From: Hydrogenophaga sp. A37
Lineage (GTDB): Bacteria > Pseudomonadota > Gammaproteobacteria > Burkholderiales > Burkholderiaceae_C
Assembly: GCF_002001205.1 (NCBI RefSeq)
Contig: NZ_MUNZ01000086.1
Location: 62,001-126,000 of the forward strand
Reading direction: 5' to 3'
DNA: 64,000 nt
The notes beneath the pieces were generated by a model that was given only the letters and a program-made list of their open reading frames with translations, was not told the DNA's origin and made no database searches. This document shows, piece by piece, positions 54,543-63,775 of this stretch. The position numbers and the translations under genes are program-made. Position 1 is the stretch's first letter; each line of letters starts with the position of its first letter.

Positions 54543-55231
54543 CGGGGACCGCTGTTGGCAGCGACCATGATGGACAGCCAACCGCGCCGCACGAAGATGC
54601 TGGTGAGCTGTTGCCAGACCTGATGGCGGGGCTGATCGGACTGGATGCGGGCAAACCGCCCCGGATCGGCCGCGGCGCGCGCCTCGTAGCCGGCGGCCAC
54701 ATGGCGGAAAAAATCCAGTGGCTGTGCTTCGAAGCGGTCTGGCGTGCGCGCATCGGCCAGGCGGGCGGCGGCGGTTTCGGGCGGCAGGTCGAACCACACG
54801 GTCAGGTCGGGCTGGCGAAGGGTGTTGGCCGGGGCTGCGGGGGTGGTCTGCACCCAGCGCTCCAGTGTCCCGAGAACGCCCAGGTCAAAACCGCGCCCAC
54901 CGCCCTGGTAGGCAAAGGTCGCGTCGGTGAAACGGTCGCACAGCACCACCTCGCAGCGTGTCAGCGCCGGCTCGATCACGTTCATCAGGTGGTCGCGCCG
55001 CGCGGCGAACACCAGCAGCGACTCGGTGAGTGGGTCCATCGCATCGTTCAGCACCAGCGCGCGCAGCTTTTCGGCCAGTGGCGTGCCGCCGGGTTCGCGC
55101 GTCAGTGTGACGGTGCGGCCCTGATCCCGGAAGGCGTCAGCCAGTCCGGCAATGTGGGTGGACTTGCCGGCGCCGTCGATGCCTTCGAAACTGATGAAAA
55201 GACTTCGGGCCGGAGGGGTCGGTTGGGGCAT
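54539..55231 (-). CDS. tmk: Thymidylate kinase
   Basis: Phosphorylates dTMP to dTDP, 230 residues. The P-loop is [11 protein letters not shown] near residues 14-24, the dTMP-binding element L-T-R-E-P-G-G-T-P near residue 40, then [14 protein letters not shown]. It is translationally coupled to holB and lies 6 bases after mltG. Confidence 0.95.
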   Translation of the reverse strand: MPQPTPPARSLFISFEGIDGAGKSTHIAGLADAFRDQGRTVTLTREPGGTPLAEKLRALVLNDAMDPLTESLLVFAARRDHLMNVIEPALTRCEVVLCDRFTDATFAYQGGGRGFDLGVLGTLERWVQTTPAAPANTLRQPDLTVWFDLPPETAAARLADARTPDRFEAQPLDFFRHVAAGYEARAAADPGRFARIQSDQPRHQVWQQLTSIFVRRGWLSIMVAANSGPR

Positions 55232-55237
55232 GTTGGT

Positions 55238-56248
55238 TCAGCGTTGCAACTGGTATTGACGCACCGCCGCATTGTGCTCTGCCAGCGTGGAGCTGAAGAC
55301 GCTGCTGCCGTCGCCGCGCGCCACGAAGTACAGCGCCGACGTGTTGGCCGGTTGCACCGCGGCCTTCAGCGACGCCCAGCCCGGCATGGCAATGGGCGTG
55401 GGCGGCAAGCCGGCGCGGGTGTAGCTGTTGTAGGGGGTGTCGGTCAGCAGGTCGTCGCGGCGCAGGTTACCGTCGAAGCGTTCACCCAGGCCGTAGATCA
55501 CGGTGGGATCGGTCTGCAGCCGCATGCCGATGCGCAGCCGGTTGCTGAACACGCCGCCCACCATCGCGCGGTCGGCTTCGGTGCCGGTTTCTTTTTCGAT
55601 GATGCTCGCCAGGATCAGCGCCTCGTCGGGAGCGCGCAGCGGCGAAGCGGGGTCGCGTTGTGCCCAGGCCTGGCTCAGCCGCTCTTCCATGGCCAGGGCG
55701 GCTTGGCGCAGCACGCTGGAGGCCGCGGCATGGCGAACCACGCGGTAGGTGTCGGGGAAAAAACGGCCTTCAGGATGGCGGCCGGGGAAGCCGATGCGCG
55801 CCATCACGCCGGCCGCGTCCAAGCCCTCCAGGTCTTGCGTCAGGTCGGGCGAGCGCCGCACAGCGGCCAGCAGTTCGCGAAAGTTCCAGCCTTCCAGCAG
55901 CGTGAGGCTGCGCAGCGCCTGCTCACCCTTCACGAGCTGGTTCAGCAGGCCGCGTGGTGTGGTGCCTGGCTTGATCTCATAGGTGCCGGCCTTGATGCCC
56001 CGCGCCTGCCCCGACAACCGGAACCAGGCGTACAGCACAGTGGGCGGCGTGTTCACGCCCGCCTGGGCAACCGCTTCGGCCACACCGCGGGCCGACGCAC
56101 CAGGGGCGACCTGAAACTCCAGCGGCGACGCTGCACTGGTCCCGGCCGGCAAGGGCAGCGGCTGTCCCAGCCACCACCACGCGCCTGCTGCGGTCAGACC
56201 GGCCAACAACAGGGGCATCAGCAGGAGCCAGGCAAAAAAACGTTTCAC
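55238..56248 (-). CDS. mltG: Endolytic murein transglycosylase MltG
   Basis: Cleaves nascent peptidoglycan strands at the inner membrane, 336 residues. One N-terminal transmembrane helix (residues about 3-27) is followed by the LysM-like part and the YceG domain. The catalytic glutamate is E218 in A-S-I-I-E-K-E-T, and the late G-L-P-P-T-P-I motif is present. The mltG-tmk-holB order is conserved in proteobacteria. It is divergent from ygfZ. Confidence 0.94.
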   Translation of the reverse strand: MKRFFAWLLLMPLLLAGLTAAGAWWWLGQPLPLPAGTSAASPLEFQVAPGASARGVAEAVAQAGVNTPPTVLYAWFRLSGQARGIKAGTYEIKPGTTPRGLLNQLVKGEQALRSLTLLEGWNFRELLAAVRRSPDLTQDLEGLDAAGVMARIGFPGRHPEGRFFPDTYRVVRHAAASSVLRQAALAMEERLSQAWAQRDPASPLRAPDEALILASIIEKETGTEADRAMVGGVFSNRLRIGMRLQTDPTVIYGLGERFDGNLRRDDLLTDTPYNSYTRAGLPPTPIAMPGWASLKAAVQPANTSALYFVARGDGSSVFSSTLAEHNAAVRQYQLQR

Positions 56249-56327
56249 AGCAAGGAGGTCGGGGACTGGGCGCGGTCAGGCGCTGAAAGGGTCGGCGCAT
56301 GATAATCGACCGCACTGTTTCACCCCC

Positions 56328-57287
56328 ATGGCACACGATGCCCCGCGCATGACCACCAGCCCCACCGGACTTCCCCTCGCCGCAGCCCTGAACGGCGTCG
56401 CACCATTGCTCCACCTGGGCGTGATCCGCGCACAAGGTGAAGAAGCGGCCAAGTTCCTCCACGGTCAGCTGACCAACGATTTTTCGCTGCTCGGCCTCTC
56501 GGAAGCGCGCCTGGCCGGGTTCTGCTCGGCCAAAGGGCGCCTGCTGGCCAGCTTCATCGGTTTCAAGTTGGCGCACGACGACATTCTTCTGGTGTGCAGC
56601 GCCGACCTGCTGCCGGCCACGCTCAAGCGCCTGTCCATGTTCCTGCTGCGCGCCAAGGCCAAGCTCAGCGACGCCAGCGCCGGGTTTCAGCTCTGGGGTC
56701 TGGCGGGCGATGCCGTGCCGGCGGCGTTGCCCGCCGCGCCGTGGAGCAAGCTCGATGCAGACGGCGGGCAAATGGTGCGTCTGTATCCGGGAGCGGGTGT
56801 GGACCGCGCGATGTGGGTGGCGCCAGTGGACGCGCCCGCTCCGGGCGGCGAGCGGCTGGCTGATGCTCAGTGGCGCTGGCTGGAGGTGATGAGCGGTGTG
56901 GCCACGCTGTCGCAGCCAGTGGTCGAGGCCTTCGTGCCGCAGATGCTCAACCTCGAATCGGTCGGCGGCGTGAACTTCAAGAAGGGTTGTTATCCCGGCC
57001 AGGAAGTGGTCGCACGCAGCCAGTTTCGCGGCACGCTCAAACGGCGCGCCTACGTGGTTCAGGGCGACGCGGCCATGACGACGGGGCAGGAGATCTTCCA
57101 CGTCAACGATCCTTCGCAGCCTTGCGGCACGGTGGTCGAGGCCGCACCCCACCCCGAAGCCGGCTGGAGCGCCATCGTCTCCATGCAGACCAGCGCGGCC
57201 GGCGGCGGCCGCTTGCACCTCGCCGCTGCCGACGGCCCGGGCCTGAGCTTGCTGCCCCTGCCCTACCCGCTGCTCGCGGACATTTGA
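56328..57287 (+). CDS. ygfZ: Folate-binding protein YgfZ
   Basis: 319-residue tetrahydrofolate-binding protein that supports iron-sulphur enzymes such as MiaB. The signature K-G-C-Y-x-G-Q-E appears as K-K-G-C-Y-P-G-Q-E-V-V-A-R near residue 225. The N-terminal L-H-G-Q-L-T-N-D-F element is typical. The ATG at 56328 is used; 56349 is an alternative. It is divergent from mltG, the usual neighbour in Burkholderiales. Confidence 0.93.
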   Translation: MAHDAPRMTTSPTGLPLAAALNGVAPLLHLGVIRAQGEEAAKFLHGQLTNDFSLLGLSEARLAGFCSAKGRLLASFIGFKLAHDDILLVCSADLLPATLKRLSMFLLRAKAKLSDASAGFQLWGLAGDAVPAALPAAPWSKLDADGGQMVRLYPGAGVDRAMWVAPVDAPAPGGERLADAQWRWLEVMSGVATLSQPVVEAFVPQMLNLESVGGVNFKKGCYPGQEVVARSQFRGTLKRRAYVVQGDAAMTTGQEIFHVNDPSQPCGTVVEAAPHPEAGWSAIVSMQTSAAGGGRLHLAAADGPGLSLLPLPYPLLADI

Positions 57288-57302
57288 AACACCGGGGCCG
57301 GC

Positions 57303-58148
57303 ATGTGCCTGATCGCCTTCGCCATCGACGCCGACCCAGCTTGCCCGCTGCTGATCGCCGCCAACCGAGACGAGTTCTTCGACCGCCCCACCGAGCCGTT
57401 GCACCGCTGGGCCTTGCCTGACGGCAGCTTCGTGCTGGCCGGGCGCGACCTGCGAGATGGCGGCACCTGGCTGGGGGTGGGTGAAAGCGGCCGCGTGGCC
57501 ATGCTCACCAACGTGCGAAACGCCCACCCAGGTCCGGGCCGGCGCAGCCGGGGCGAGTTGCCGGCGCGATGGCTCCAGACCCACGTCGACGCAGAAAAAT
57601 TCATCGCCGGCATCGACCCCGCCGCGCACGGCGGGTTCAACCTGATCGTGGGTGACTTCCACGCGGGCTTCTGGGCCTGGATCACCAACCGCGATCCCGC
57701 GCGACCCCACGAGGACGGCTCCGAAAAGCTGCACAGCCAGCGACTAGCACCCGGCATTTACGGGGTGTCGAACGCGGCGCTGGACACACCCTGGCCGAAG
57801 ACCCAGCGGTTGAAGTCGGCGGTCGGCGAAGCGCTGGGCGCACCGTCGATGCAGGATCAGCACCGGGTGCTGAGAGAGGCTCTGGCCGACCGCATCACCG
57901 TTGCCGCTCAAGCCTTGCCGCAGACCGGCGTTCCGACGGACATTGAGCAAGCGCTGTCGAGCCCGTTCGTCGACATGCTCGGGCGCGGCTATGGCACCCG
58001 CAGCAGCCTGATCGCGCGCGTGACGCACCCCGGCGATGCCGGCGGGCCATGGCAAGTGCGGCTGGACGAATGGACACACCGGGCGGGTGGCGTCGGTCCG
58101 CACCGCTGGTCAGGTGATGAGCGCCGGACCCACCGCCTGCACTGGTAG
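57303..58148 (+). CDS. NRDE-family (TANGO2-like) protein
   Basis: 281-residue protein with the defining N-terminus M-C-L-I-A-F-A and A-A-N-R-D-E-F-F-D-R-P-T, a cysteine in position 2 as in Ntn-type folds. Eukaryotic TANGO2 and bacterial HtpA-type homologues have been linked to haem handling. It begins 15 bases after ygfZ on the same strand, so co-transcription is likely. It is convergent with the following gene. Confidence 0.88.
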   Translation: MCLIAFAIDADPACPLLIAANRDEFFDRPTEPLHRWALPDGSFVLAGRDLRDGGTWLGVGESGRVAMLTNVRNAHPGPGRRSRGELPARWLQTHVDAEKFIAGIDPAAHGGFNLIVGDFHAGFWAWITNRDPARPHEDGSEKLHSQRLAPGIYGVSNAALDTPWPKTQRLKSAVGEALGAPSMQDQHRVLREALADRITVAAQALPQTGVPTDIEQALSSPFVDMLGRGYGTRSSLIARVTHPGDAGGPWQVRLDEWTHRAGGVGPHRWSGDERRTHRLHW

Positions 58149-58154
58149 CGCCGC

Positions 58155-59024
58155 TCACACCAGGGGCCAGAACATCTCCTGGTGTTCGATGCCCGCCTCG
58201 ACAAATGCATCGCCCCGTTTCAGGTATCCCAGCCGCTCGTAAAAGCCCACGGCGCTGCGCTGGGCGTGCAGCATGACCTCGCGGTCACCGCGCGCGCGTG
58301 CCGCATCGGTGAGCGCGACCAATACCAGGCGCCCCAGAGATCCCCCTCGCAGCACCCGGTGAACCGCCATGCGGCCGATCCGGCCAACGCCGGGCTGCTC
58401 AGCCACCATGCGCCCCGTGGCCACCGGTGTGCCCAGGCGGTTGTAGGCCACGGCGTGCAGCGCGGTGGCGTCGGCCGCGTCGCTGACCAGTTCCTTGGGG
58501 ATGCGTTGCTCTTCAACGAACACGTCGGTGCGCAGCACCTGGGCGTCGGCGCCCAGCGTGGCCCAGTCGCCGATGGTCACGGTGGTCATCGCCTCGCCCG
58601 CTTCATAGCCCAACAGGATGTGGCGCAGCGCCTCGGGCACCGGACGCGAGGTCTGTGTGGCCGGGTCGGCGAACACGTAGATGAGCTCCCCGGTGATCAG
58701 GTGCTCGTCGCCTCGGAAGATGGCGCCGGTGAAGGTGATGGACGAGCTGCCGATGCGGCTGCACTTCATGGCAACCTCGATCTGATCGTCCAGCTGCGCG
58801 GAGGCATGAAATTCGACCGTGGCCTTGACCACGTAAAGATCGCCGTTGAGCTGGCGCATCGATGCTTCATAGGGCAGCGCCAGGGCTCGCCAGTAGTCGC
58901 TGATGGCCGTATCGAAGTACATCAGGTAGTGGGCGTTGAAGACAATTTTCTGCATGTCCACTTCGGCCCAGCGCACGCGCAGGCGGTGGAAGAAGCGGAA
59001 GTCTGATCGTTTCAGGGTGGTCAT
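58155..59024 (-). CDS. Fusion: hotdog acyl-CoA thioesterase + GNAT acetyltransferase
   Basis: 289-residue two-domain protein. Residues 1-135 are a 4-hydroxybenzoyl-CoA thioesterase/YbgC-type hotdog domain (R-V-R-W-A-E-V-D-M-Q-K-I-V-F-N-A-H-Y-L). The catalytic aspartate of YbgC (usually D in the D-x-x-G position) is here in V-D-M-Q-K. Residues about 150-289 form a GNAT domain of the ElaA kind (V-F-V-E-E-Q-R-I-P, then G-R-I-G-R-M-A-V and A-V-G-F-Y-E-R-L-G-Y). There is no internal stop or start. Substrates are unknown; both act on acyl-CoA. Confidence 0.87.
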   Translation of the reverse strand: MTTLKRSDFRFFHRLRVRWAEVDMQKIVFNAHYLMYFDTAISDYWRALALPYEASMRQLNGDLYVVKATVEFHASAQLDDQIEVAMKCSRIGSSSITFTGAIFRGDEHLITGELIYVFADPATQTSRPVPEALRHILLGYEAGEAMTTVTIGDWATLGADAQVLRTDVFVEEQRIPKELVSDAADATALHAVAYNRLGTPVATGRMVAEQPGVGRIGRMAVHRVLRGGSLGRLVLVALTDAARARGDREVMLHAQRSAVGFYERLGYLKRGDAFVEAGIEHQEMFWPLV

Positions 59025-60008
59025 TCAGCGGGCTCCAAAGGCGTGTCTGAGGGCACGGGCGGCGTCGTTGTGGGCGGTCAATGCCGGCGGGATGGCGCGG
59101 CCGAACTGAATGAAGCCATGCACCATGCCCGCATAGATTTCGATGTCCACCGGCACCCCCGCCATGCGCAGGCGGTCGGCGTACATCACGCCTTCGTCCG
59201 TCAGCGGGTCGCACTCGGCCAGACCGATCCAGGCCGGGGCCACGCCGTCCAGCTCACGCACCTGACCGTGCGCATCGACACCGTCCAGTGGGGCGAAGCG
59301 CCAGTCATTCCGGTCTTCCGGGCCGCGCAGGTACTGGTTGAAGAAGTAGGTGATGTGCGGCTCTTCCAGCAGAAAACCTTCGGCGAAGGTCTTGTGGCTG
59401 GGGGTGTTCTGGTGGCCGGCGGTGCCGGGGTAGAACAACACTTGCAGGGCCAGCGGCCAGCCCGCATCGCGCGCGGCGATGGCGGTTGCCGCGGCGAGTG
59501 TGCCGCCGGCGCTGTCACCGCCGACCGCGAGGTGGGCACCGTCGAGCCGCAGCGCGCTGGCGTGGTCGCGCAGCCAGGCGAGGCTGTCCCAGGCGTCATC
59601 GGCGGCGGTCGGGAATTTCGATGCCGGGGCAAGCCGGTAGTCCACCGACACCACAGCGCAGTGCGCCAGATGGGCCACGTGGCGACACAGGGGCTCGTGC
59701 GTGGCCACGCTGCCCACCGTGAAGCCGCCGCCGTGAAAGTACAGCAGCACGGGCAGAGGGTGTTCGGACGCCGGAGCAAACAGCCGGGCAGGCAAGGCGA
59801 AGCCGTCTCGCGCGGGGATGCTCAGGTCTTCGACCCGGGCCAGCTTGTGCGACGGAATGTCCAGCACCCCCGCACCGGCGGCGTAGGCGGCCTTGGCCTG
59901 ATCGGGCGACAGGGCGTGCATGGGCGGGTGCCCGGCGCGGGCGATGCGGTCGAGCACGCCGCGCATGGCGGGCGACAACAGGGCTCTGGGGTTGCGGTGG
60001 TGCGACAT
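59025..60008 (-). CDS. Alpha/beta hydrolase, hormone-sensitive lipase family
   Basis: 327-residue esterase. The H-G-G-G-F oxyanion motif is near residue 90, the nucleophile serine is in G-D-S-A-G-G near residue 160, the acidic residue lies in E-C-D-P-L-T-D-E, and the histidine is in M-V-H-G-F near residue 295. I chose ATG 60008. Its stop adjoins the start of the hotdog-GNAT gene, with no gap between the two, so they are probably co-transcribed. Substrate is unknown. Confidence 0.9.
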   Translation of the reverse strand: MSHHRNPRALLSPAMRGVLDRIARAGHPPMHALSPDQAKAAYAAGAGVLDIPSHKLARVEDLSIPARDGFALPARLFAPASEHPLPVLLYFHGGGFTVGSVATHEPLCRHVAHLAHCAVVSVDYRLAPASKFPTAADDAWDSLAWLRDHASALRLDGAHLAVGGDSAGGTLAAATAIAARDAGWPLALQVLFYPGTAGHQNTPSHKTFAEGFLLEEPHITYFFNQYLRGPEDRNDWRFAPLDGVDAHGQVRELDGVAPAWIGLAECDPLTDEGVMYADRLRMAGVPVDIEIYAGMVHGFIQFGRAIPPALTAHNDAARALRHAFGAR

Positions 60009-60180
60009 GGGTCGGCATTGTGGCTGTCTTTTGTGCGACCGGCTGCCGTGTGGGTGACGTTGGTCGGAGCGCCCCACACCCGTATATTCGCCACAGTGCT
60101 GCGCTGGGCAACACCACCCCCTCGAACACACAGGCGCCACCCAGCGCACACCGTGGAACCGGCTTTGCCGGGCCACTGGT

Positions 60181-60224
60181 GTGGTCCCCCTGTGGGGGAA
60201 GACGCGAAGCGGCGCAGGGGGAGA
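60181..60224 (+). repeat. Palindromic GC-rich intergenic repeat-like element
   Basis: The stretch GGTCCCCCTGTGGGGGAAG followed by GCGAAGCGGCGCAGGGGGAG can fold as nested hairpins (CCCCC with GGGGG twice). It resembles dispersed repeats I remember from Comamonadaceae intergenic regions; I could not check copy number. It lies just upstream of the alcohol dehydrogenase ATG and includes part of its ribosome site region. Confidence 0.4.
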
Positions 60225-60234
60225 GCGGAACCTT

Positions 60235-61371
60235 ATGGCCCAAATCCTCTATGTGACGAACATCCTGATCGATTTCGGCGCGCTCTCGCAGCTGCAGGCC
60301 GAGTGCGAACGGGTGGGCATCCGGCGCCCTCTGATCGTGACCGACGCGGGCGTCAAAGCGGTGGGCCTGCTCGACAAAGCGCTCGCCGCCCTGCCCGGCC
60401 TGAAGCCGGCGGTGTTTGACCAGACGCCGTCAAACCCGAACGAAGCGGCCGTGCGAGCCGCGGTGGCGGTGTACCGAGCCGAAGGCTGCGACGGCCTGAT
60501 CGCGCTCGGCGGCGGCAGCTCCATCGACTGCGCCAAGGGCGTGGCCATCGCGGCGGTGCACGAAGGCCCGCTCAAGACCTACGCCACCATTGAAGGCGGC
60601 TCGCCGAAGATCACCGACCGCGTGCCACCGCTGATTGCCGTCCCGACGACCGCTGGCACCGGCAGCGAGGTGGCGCGCGGCGCCATCGTGATCGTGGACG
60701 ACGGCCGCAAGCTGGGCTTTCACAGCTGGCACCTGGTGCCCAAGACTGCCCTCCTCGACCCGGAGCTCACGCTGGGCCTGCCATCCATGCTGACCGCCGC
60801 CACCGGCATGGACGCCATCGCCCATTGCATGGAAACCTTCATGGCACCGGCCTTCAACCCGCCGGCCGACGGCATCGGGCTTGATGGTTTGCAGCGCGGC
60901 TGGGCGCACATCGAACGCGCAACGAACGATGGCAGCGATCGAGAGGCGCGGTTGAACATGATGAGCGCATCCATGCAGGGCGCGATGGCGTTCCAGAAAG
61001 GCCTGGGCTGCGTGCACAGCCTGAGCCACAGCCTGGGCGGCGTGAACCCGCGCCTGCACCACGGCACGCTCAACGCCATGTTCCTGCCGGCCGTGATCGC
61101 GTTCAACGCCGAGGCCGAGTCGATAAAGAAAGACCGCCGGCTGGACCGCATGGCCCACGCCATGGGCCTGGCCAGCGGCAGCGACATCGGCGAAGCGATC
61201 AAGGACATGAACGCCCGCCTGGGCCTGCCCAGCGGCCTGGCCGCCATGGGTGTCACGCCCGATCTGTTCGGCAAGGTGATCGAAGGCGCGCTGGCCGACC
61301 ACTGCCACAAGACCAACCCGCGCCTTGCGAGCCCGGACGACTACCGGACCATGCTCGAAGCCGCAATGTAA
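60235..61371 (+). CDS. Iron-containing alcohol dehydrogenase
   Basis: 378-residue group III alcohol dehydrogenase. The NAD-binding G-G-G-S-S-I-D-C-A-K is near residue 93. Metal ligands are the aspartate and histidine in M-D-A-I-A-H-C-M-E, a histidine in G-C-V-H-S-L-S-H and one in L-H-H-G-T-L-N-A. I chose ATG 60235 (M-A-Q-I-L-Y-V). It is a single gene followed at once by a terminator. Substrate is unknown. Confidence 0.92.
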   Translation: MAQILYVTNILIDFGALSQLQAECERVGIRRPLIVTDAGVKAVGLLDKALAALPGLKPAVFDQTPSNPNEAAVRAAVAVYRAEGCDGLIALGGGSSIDCAKGVAIAAVHEGPLKTYATIEGGSPKITDRVPPLIAVPTTAGTGSEVARGAIVIVDDGRKLGFHSWHLVPKTALLDPELTLGLPSMLTAATGMDAIAHCMETFMAPAFNPPADGIGLDGLQRGWAHIERATNDGSDREARLNMMSASMQGAMAFQKGLGCVHSLSHSLGGVNPRLHHGTLNAMFLPAVIAFNAEAESIKKDRRLDRMAHAMGLASGSDIGEAIKDMNARLGLPSGLAAMGVTPDLFGKVIEGALADHCHKTNPRLASPDDYRTMLEAAM

Positions 61372-61372
61372 A

Positions 61373-61402
61373 AAAGGGCCGGAGCGTGAGCCCCGGCCCT
61401 TT
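61373..61402. terminator. Bidirectional terminator
   Basis: AAAGGGCCGG (61373-61382) pairs with CCGGCCCTTT (61393-61402). A-rich and T-rich flanks let it work in both directions, between the alcohol dehydrogenase and the convergent lipoprotein gene. Confidence 0.85.
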
Positions 61403-61424
61403 CTTGGTCCTCAAAGGCAAATCC

Positions 61425-61931
61425 TTACTGGATGCGCTTGAGCGTGTAGCGGCTGTCGTAGAAGGCGTTGGCGTAGCCTTCGGCATCTTCGGGGCCGTCC
61501 ACGTCACCCAGTTGCAGGGTGTTGCCGTTGACGTACATGACCAGCTTGCCGTTCTTCTGGGTCGAGGTGCCGGAGAACTTGTCGACTGTCACGCCGCCCA
61601 AGGTCTTGGTGCCCGCGTGCGTCATCGACAGGCCCGTCAGGACCTTCTCATCCTTGACGCTGGGTCCCGAGCATGAGGTGCCGACGTAGGCATAGGCGAT
61701 CACGTCGCCGGTGAAGCTAGTGGCCGAAGTTTTGGTGAAATCGGCGCGGGCTTTGGCGGAAGCGCCGCTGTCTTCGTAGCAGTCGGATTCCCAGGAACCG
61801 ATGTACTTGGCCACCACATCGCCGGTCGTGTCGCCGGGCAACGGGTCTTCGTCACCTCCACCACAGGCAGCGGTGAAGACGGCAGCGGCCAGGCACATGG
61901 CGATCAGCTTGAAACGGGGATGCATCGTCAT
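61425..61931 (-). CDS. Small lipoprotein, unknown function
   Basis: 168-residue protein with a lipoprotein signal (A-V-F-T-A-A-C-G-G-G near residue 20). The mature part is a beta-rich domain with a cysteine pair (S-D-C-Y-E-D and T-S-C-S-G) and glycine/threonine-rich strands. No family is recognised. I chose ATG 61931 with an AGGACC site; ATG 61925 is also possible. It is convergent with the alcohol dehydrogenase. Confidence 0.72.
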   Translation of the reverse strand: MTMHPRFKLIAMCLAAAVFTAACGGGDEDPLPGDTTGDVVAKYIGSWESDCYEDSGASAKARADFTKTSATSFTGDVIAYAYVGTSCSGPSVKDEKVLTGLSMTHAGTKTLGGVTVDKFSGTSTQKNGKLVMYVNGNTLQLGDVDGPEDAEGYANAFYDSRYTLKRIQ

Positions 61932-62090
61932 CGGTAAGGTCCTCAAAAAACGGGGGTTCAAAAGTGCTTGCGTGGTCGCTCCGCGCAAGGGCTTGTTCAT
62001 ACTGCCACGGCATTCTGCCCGAGAACCCGAACACGCGAACTGTTACCCCGGCAACGCCCGGTTGCAGCGCGCTGAAACGGGCCGCTTGGC

Positions 62091-63068
62091 TCACCGACCC
62101 CCGCGAACCATGCTGAGCACCTTGCCCATGTCCAACGTGCGTGAGAGCTCTTGCATCTGCGGCAGGTACTGGGCCTGCATCTGCTTGGCCGGTACCAGCA
62201 GCTTCTGAAAGCTCTCCTGCAGCAGTGCAGTGCTCATCACCCGGCCTTCGGCGTAGTAGCGCTTGGCCACATGGCCCAGCGCGTAGGTGGTGGCGAAGGA
62301 AAACGCGACGCCGGTGGCCGCGCTGCCGATCCCGCCGATGGTGCGCCCGGCGATCTTGCCCAACAGGCCGCCCAGCAGCTTGCGCCCGAACTGTTCGACG
62401 TACTGCGAGGTCAGACCCACCCCCACAGCGGCGATGAATTCTTTGATGTGGCCTTGGTCGAGTTCGATGCCGTGCGCTCTGCCGATGTTGTAGACCATGC
62501 GCACCTGCAGCGGGATGATGGCCATGGAGGCCCACGACTGAGGCAGGAGCTCCAGCGCGCCGTTGAGTTTCGCCCCACTCAGGATGAGGGCGTCCAGCTC
62601 GTCGTCCTGCATCGAGGGGACTTTCGAGAGTGGCGTGGCCATGGAGGCCGCCACCACCGCGGGCAGCGAGGCGGGTGCGGCCGCCTCGGCGGCGTCGACC
62701 ACCGCGTCCGCCTCGCGCTCAAACGCGGCTGTCTGGGCCGCATCGGGTTTCAGTCGGGCCTTCAAGTCAGCCAGAAAGGCCGTCTCGGCCGGGCTCTGAC
62801 GCCCGTCGGCGTCGCACACGCACACCGCCATTTCATAGGCGAGTTGGCGGTGGCTGGGGTCGGTCAGTGCGCCGACCGCGTCGGCCAACGTCACGCGCTT
62901 GAGCAGCACGTCCTGGTACAGCCCGGCCAGGCCCGCGCCAGCGCTGTCGTGCCCCAGGGTTTCGGAGAGTTGGCGAATCGCCTCGCGTTCGGTATCGGCC
63001 TTGTCGCCGTCGGCGAACGCGGCCAGCAGCGCGATGGTGAGAATGGCTTTCTGTGCCTGGATGTCCAT
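62091..63068 (-). CDS. TerB-like/DUF697 domain protein
   Basis: 325-residue protein. The N-terminal 110 residues look like a TerB tellurite-resistance helical domain (A-A-F-A-D-G-D-K-A-D-T-E-R-E-A-I and A-V-C-V-C-D-A-D-G-R-Q-S-P-A-E), an acidic metal-binding pattern. An alanine-rich linker leads to a C-terminal region with two or three hydrophobic, glycine-rich helices (L-L-G-G-L-L-G-K-I-A-G-R-T-I-G-G-I-G) of the DUF697 kind. It is probably membrane-associated; function is unknown. Confidence 0.75.
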   Translation of the reverse strand: MDIQAQKAILTIALLAAFADGDKADTEREAIRQLSETLGHDSAGAGLAGLYQDVLLKRVTLADAVGALTDPSHRQLAYEMAVCVCDADGRQSPAETAFLADLKARLKPDAAQTAAFEREADAVVDAAEAAAPASLPAVVAASMATPLSKVPSMQDDELDALILSGAKLNGALELLPQSWASMAIIPLQVRMVYNIGRAHGIELDQGHIKEFIAAVGVGLTSQYVEQFGRKLLGGLLGKIAGRTIGGIGSAATGVAFSFATTYALGHVAKRYYAEGRVMSTALLQESFQKLLVPAKQMQAQYLPQMQELSRTLDMGKVLSMVRGGR

Positions 63069-63161
63069 GGTGGTGATGCCCTTGTTGTGCGAATGAACCG
63101 CACTGTAGAGCCCACCGGGTCACCCAAGTTCCTGCACTGACCGCTCCGGACCGCCAGGAGA

Positions 63162-63617
63162 TCAGCTCCGCGCGACGTCGATGGCGTCCTGGGTGGAGCG
63201 CAGGACGCCTCGCACCAGCGGGAACATGTCACCGATCGCATCCAGCAGGCTGCCCACGGTCAGGCTGCACACGCCCAGCAGGTGGGTCTGGGCGAAGCTC
63301 GCGGTGCCGTCCGGTGCCGCAGCGGGCGACAGGCTCTGGCTGATCGCGGCAGACAGCCCGTCGAGTTCCAGAATCTTGAGCCGGGCCGGCGTCGAGGTGG
63401 AAGTCATGCCCATGCGGGACCAGTAGGCCAGACCGACCTGCTCCACCAGCACGGTCTCCATCGATGCCGACATCACCTCGCTCACCCAGGGCACCAGCGG
63501 TGCGAGGTGCGACTTGTGGGTTTCGTCGGAGAGCACACGGTCAACCAGCGCGTGGGTTTGTTGCATGAATGCAGAAAGGGACACTTTGAAGCTCTCGAAC
63601 TGGTCGTCGTCGGTCAT
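63162..63617 (-). CDS. Hypothetical protein, 151 residues
   Basis: Helical, mainly soluble protein (F-K-V-S-L-S-A-F-M-Q-Q-T-H-A-L-V-D-R-V-L and V-S-E-V-M-S-A-S-M-E). A more hydrophobic segment lies near residues 115-135. No family is recognised and no signal peptide is seen. It lies 93 bases upstream of the TerB-like gene on the same strand, so it may be the first gene of a two-gene unit. Codon use matches the neighbours. Confidence 0.6.
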   Translation of the reverse strand: MTDDDQFESFKVSLSAFMQQTHALVDRVLSDETHKSHLAPLVPWVSEVMSASMETVLVEQVGLAYWSRMGMTSTSTPARLKILELDGLSAAISQSLSPAAAPDGTASFAQTHLLGVCSLTVGSLLDAIGDMFPLVRGVLRSTQDAIDVARS

Positions 63618-63775
63618 GGCTCACACCTTGATACAGATGAAGGAAGAAGGCCATCGTGCCCACACCTGGTGGGCCCGGCGGCGCGGGGACTGCCTCTGTA
63701 TCGGCAGAAAGCCCGGGAACCTTGATCTCCCCCACGGGTTCTGATGCCTTGCCCACTCCGCCGATAATCCACCCC

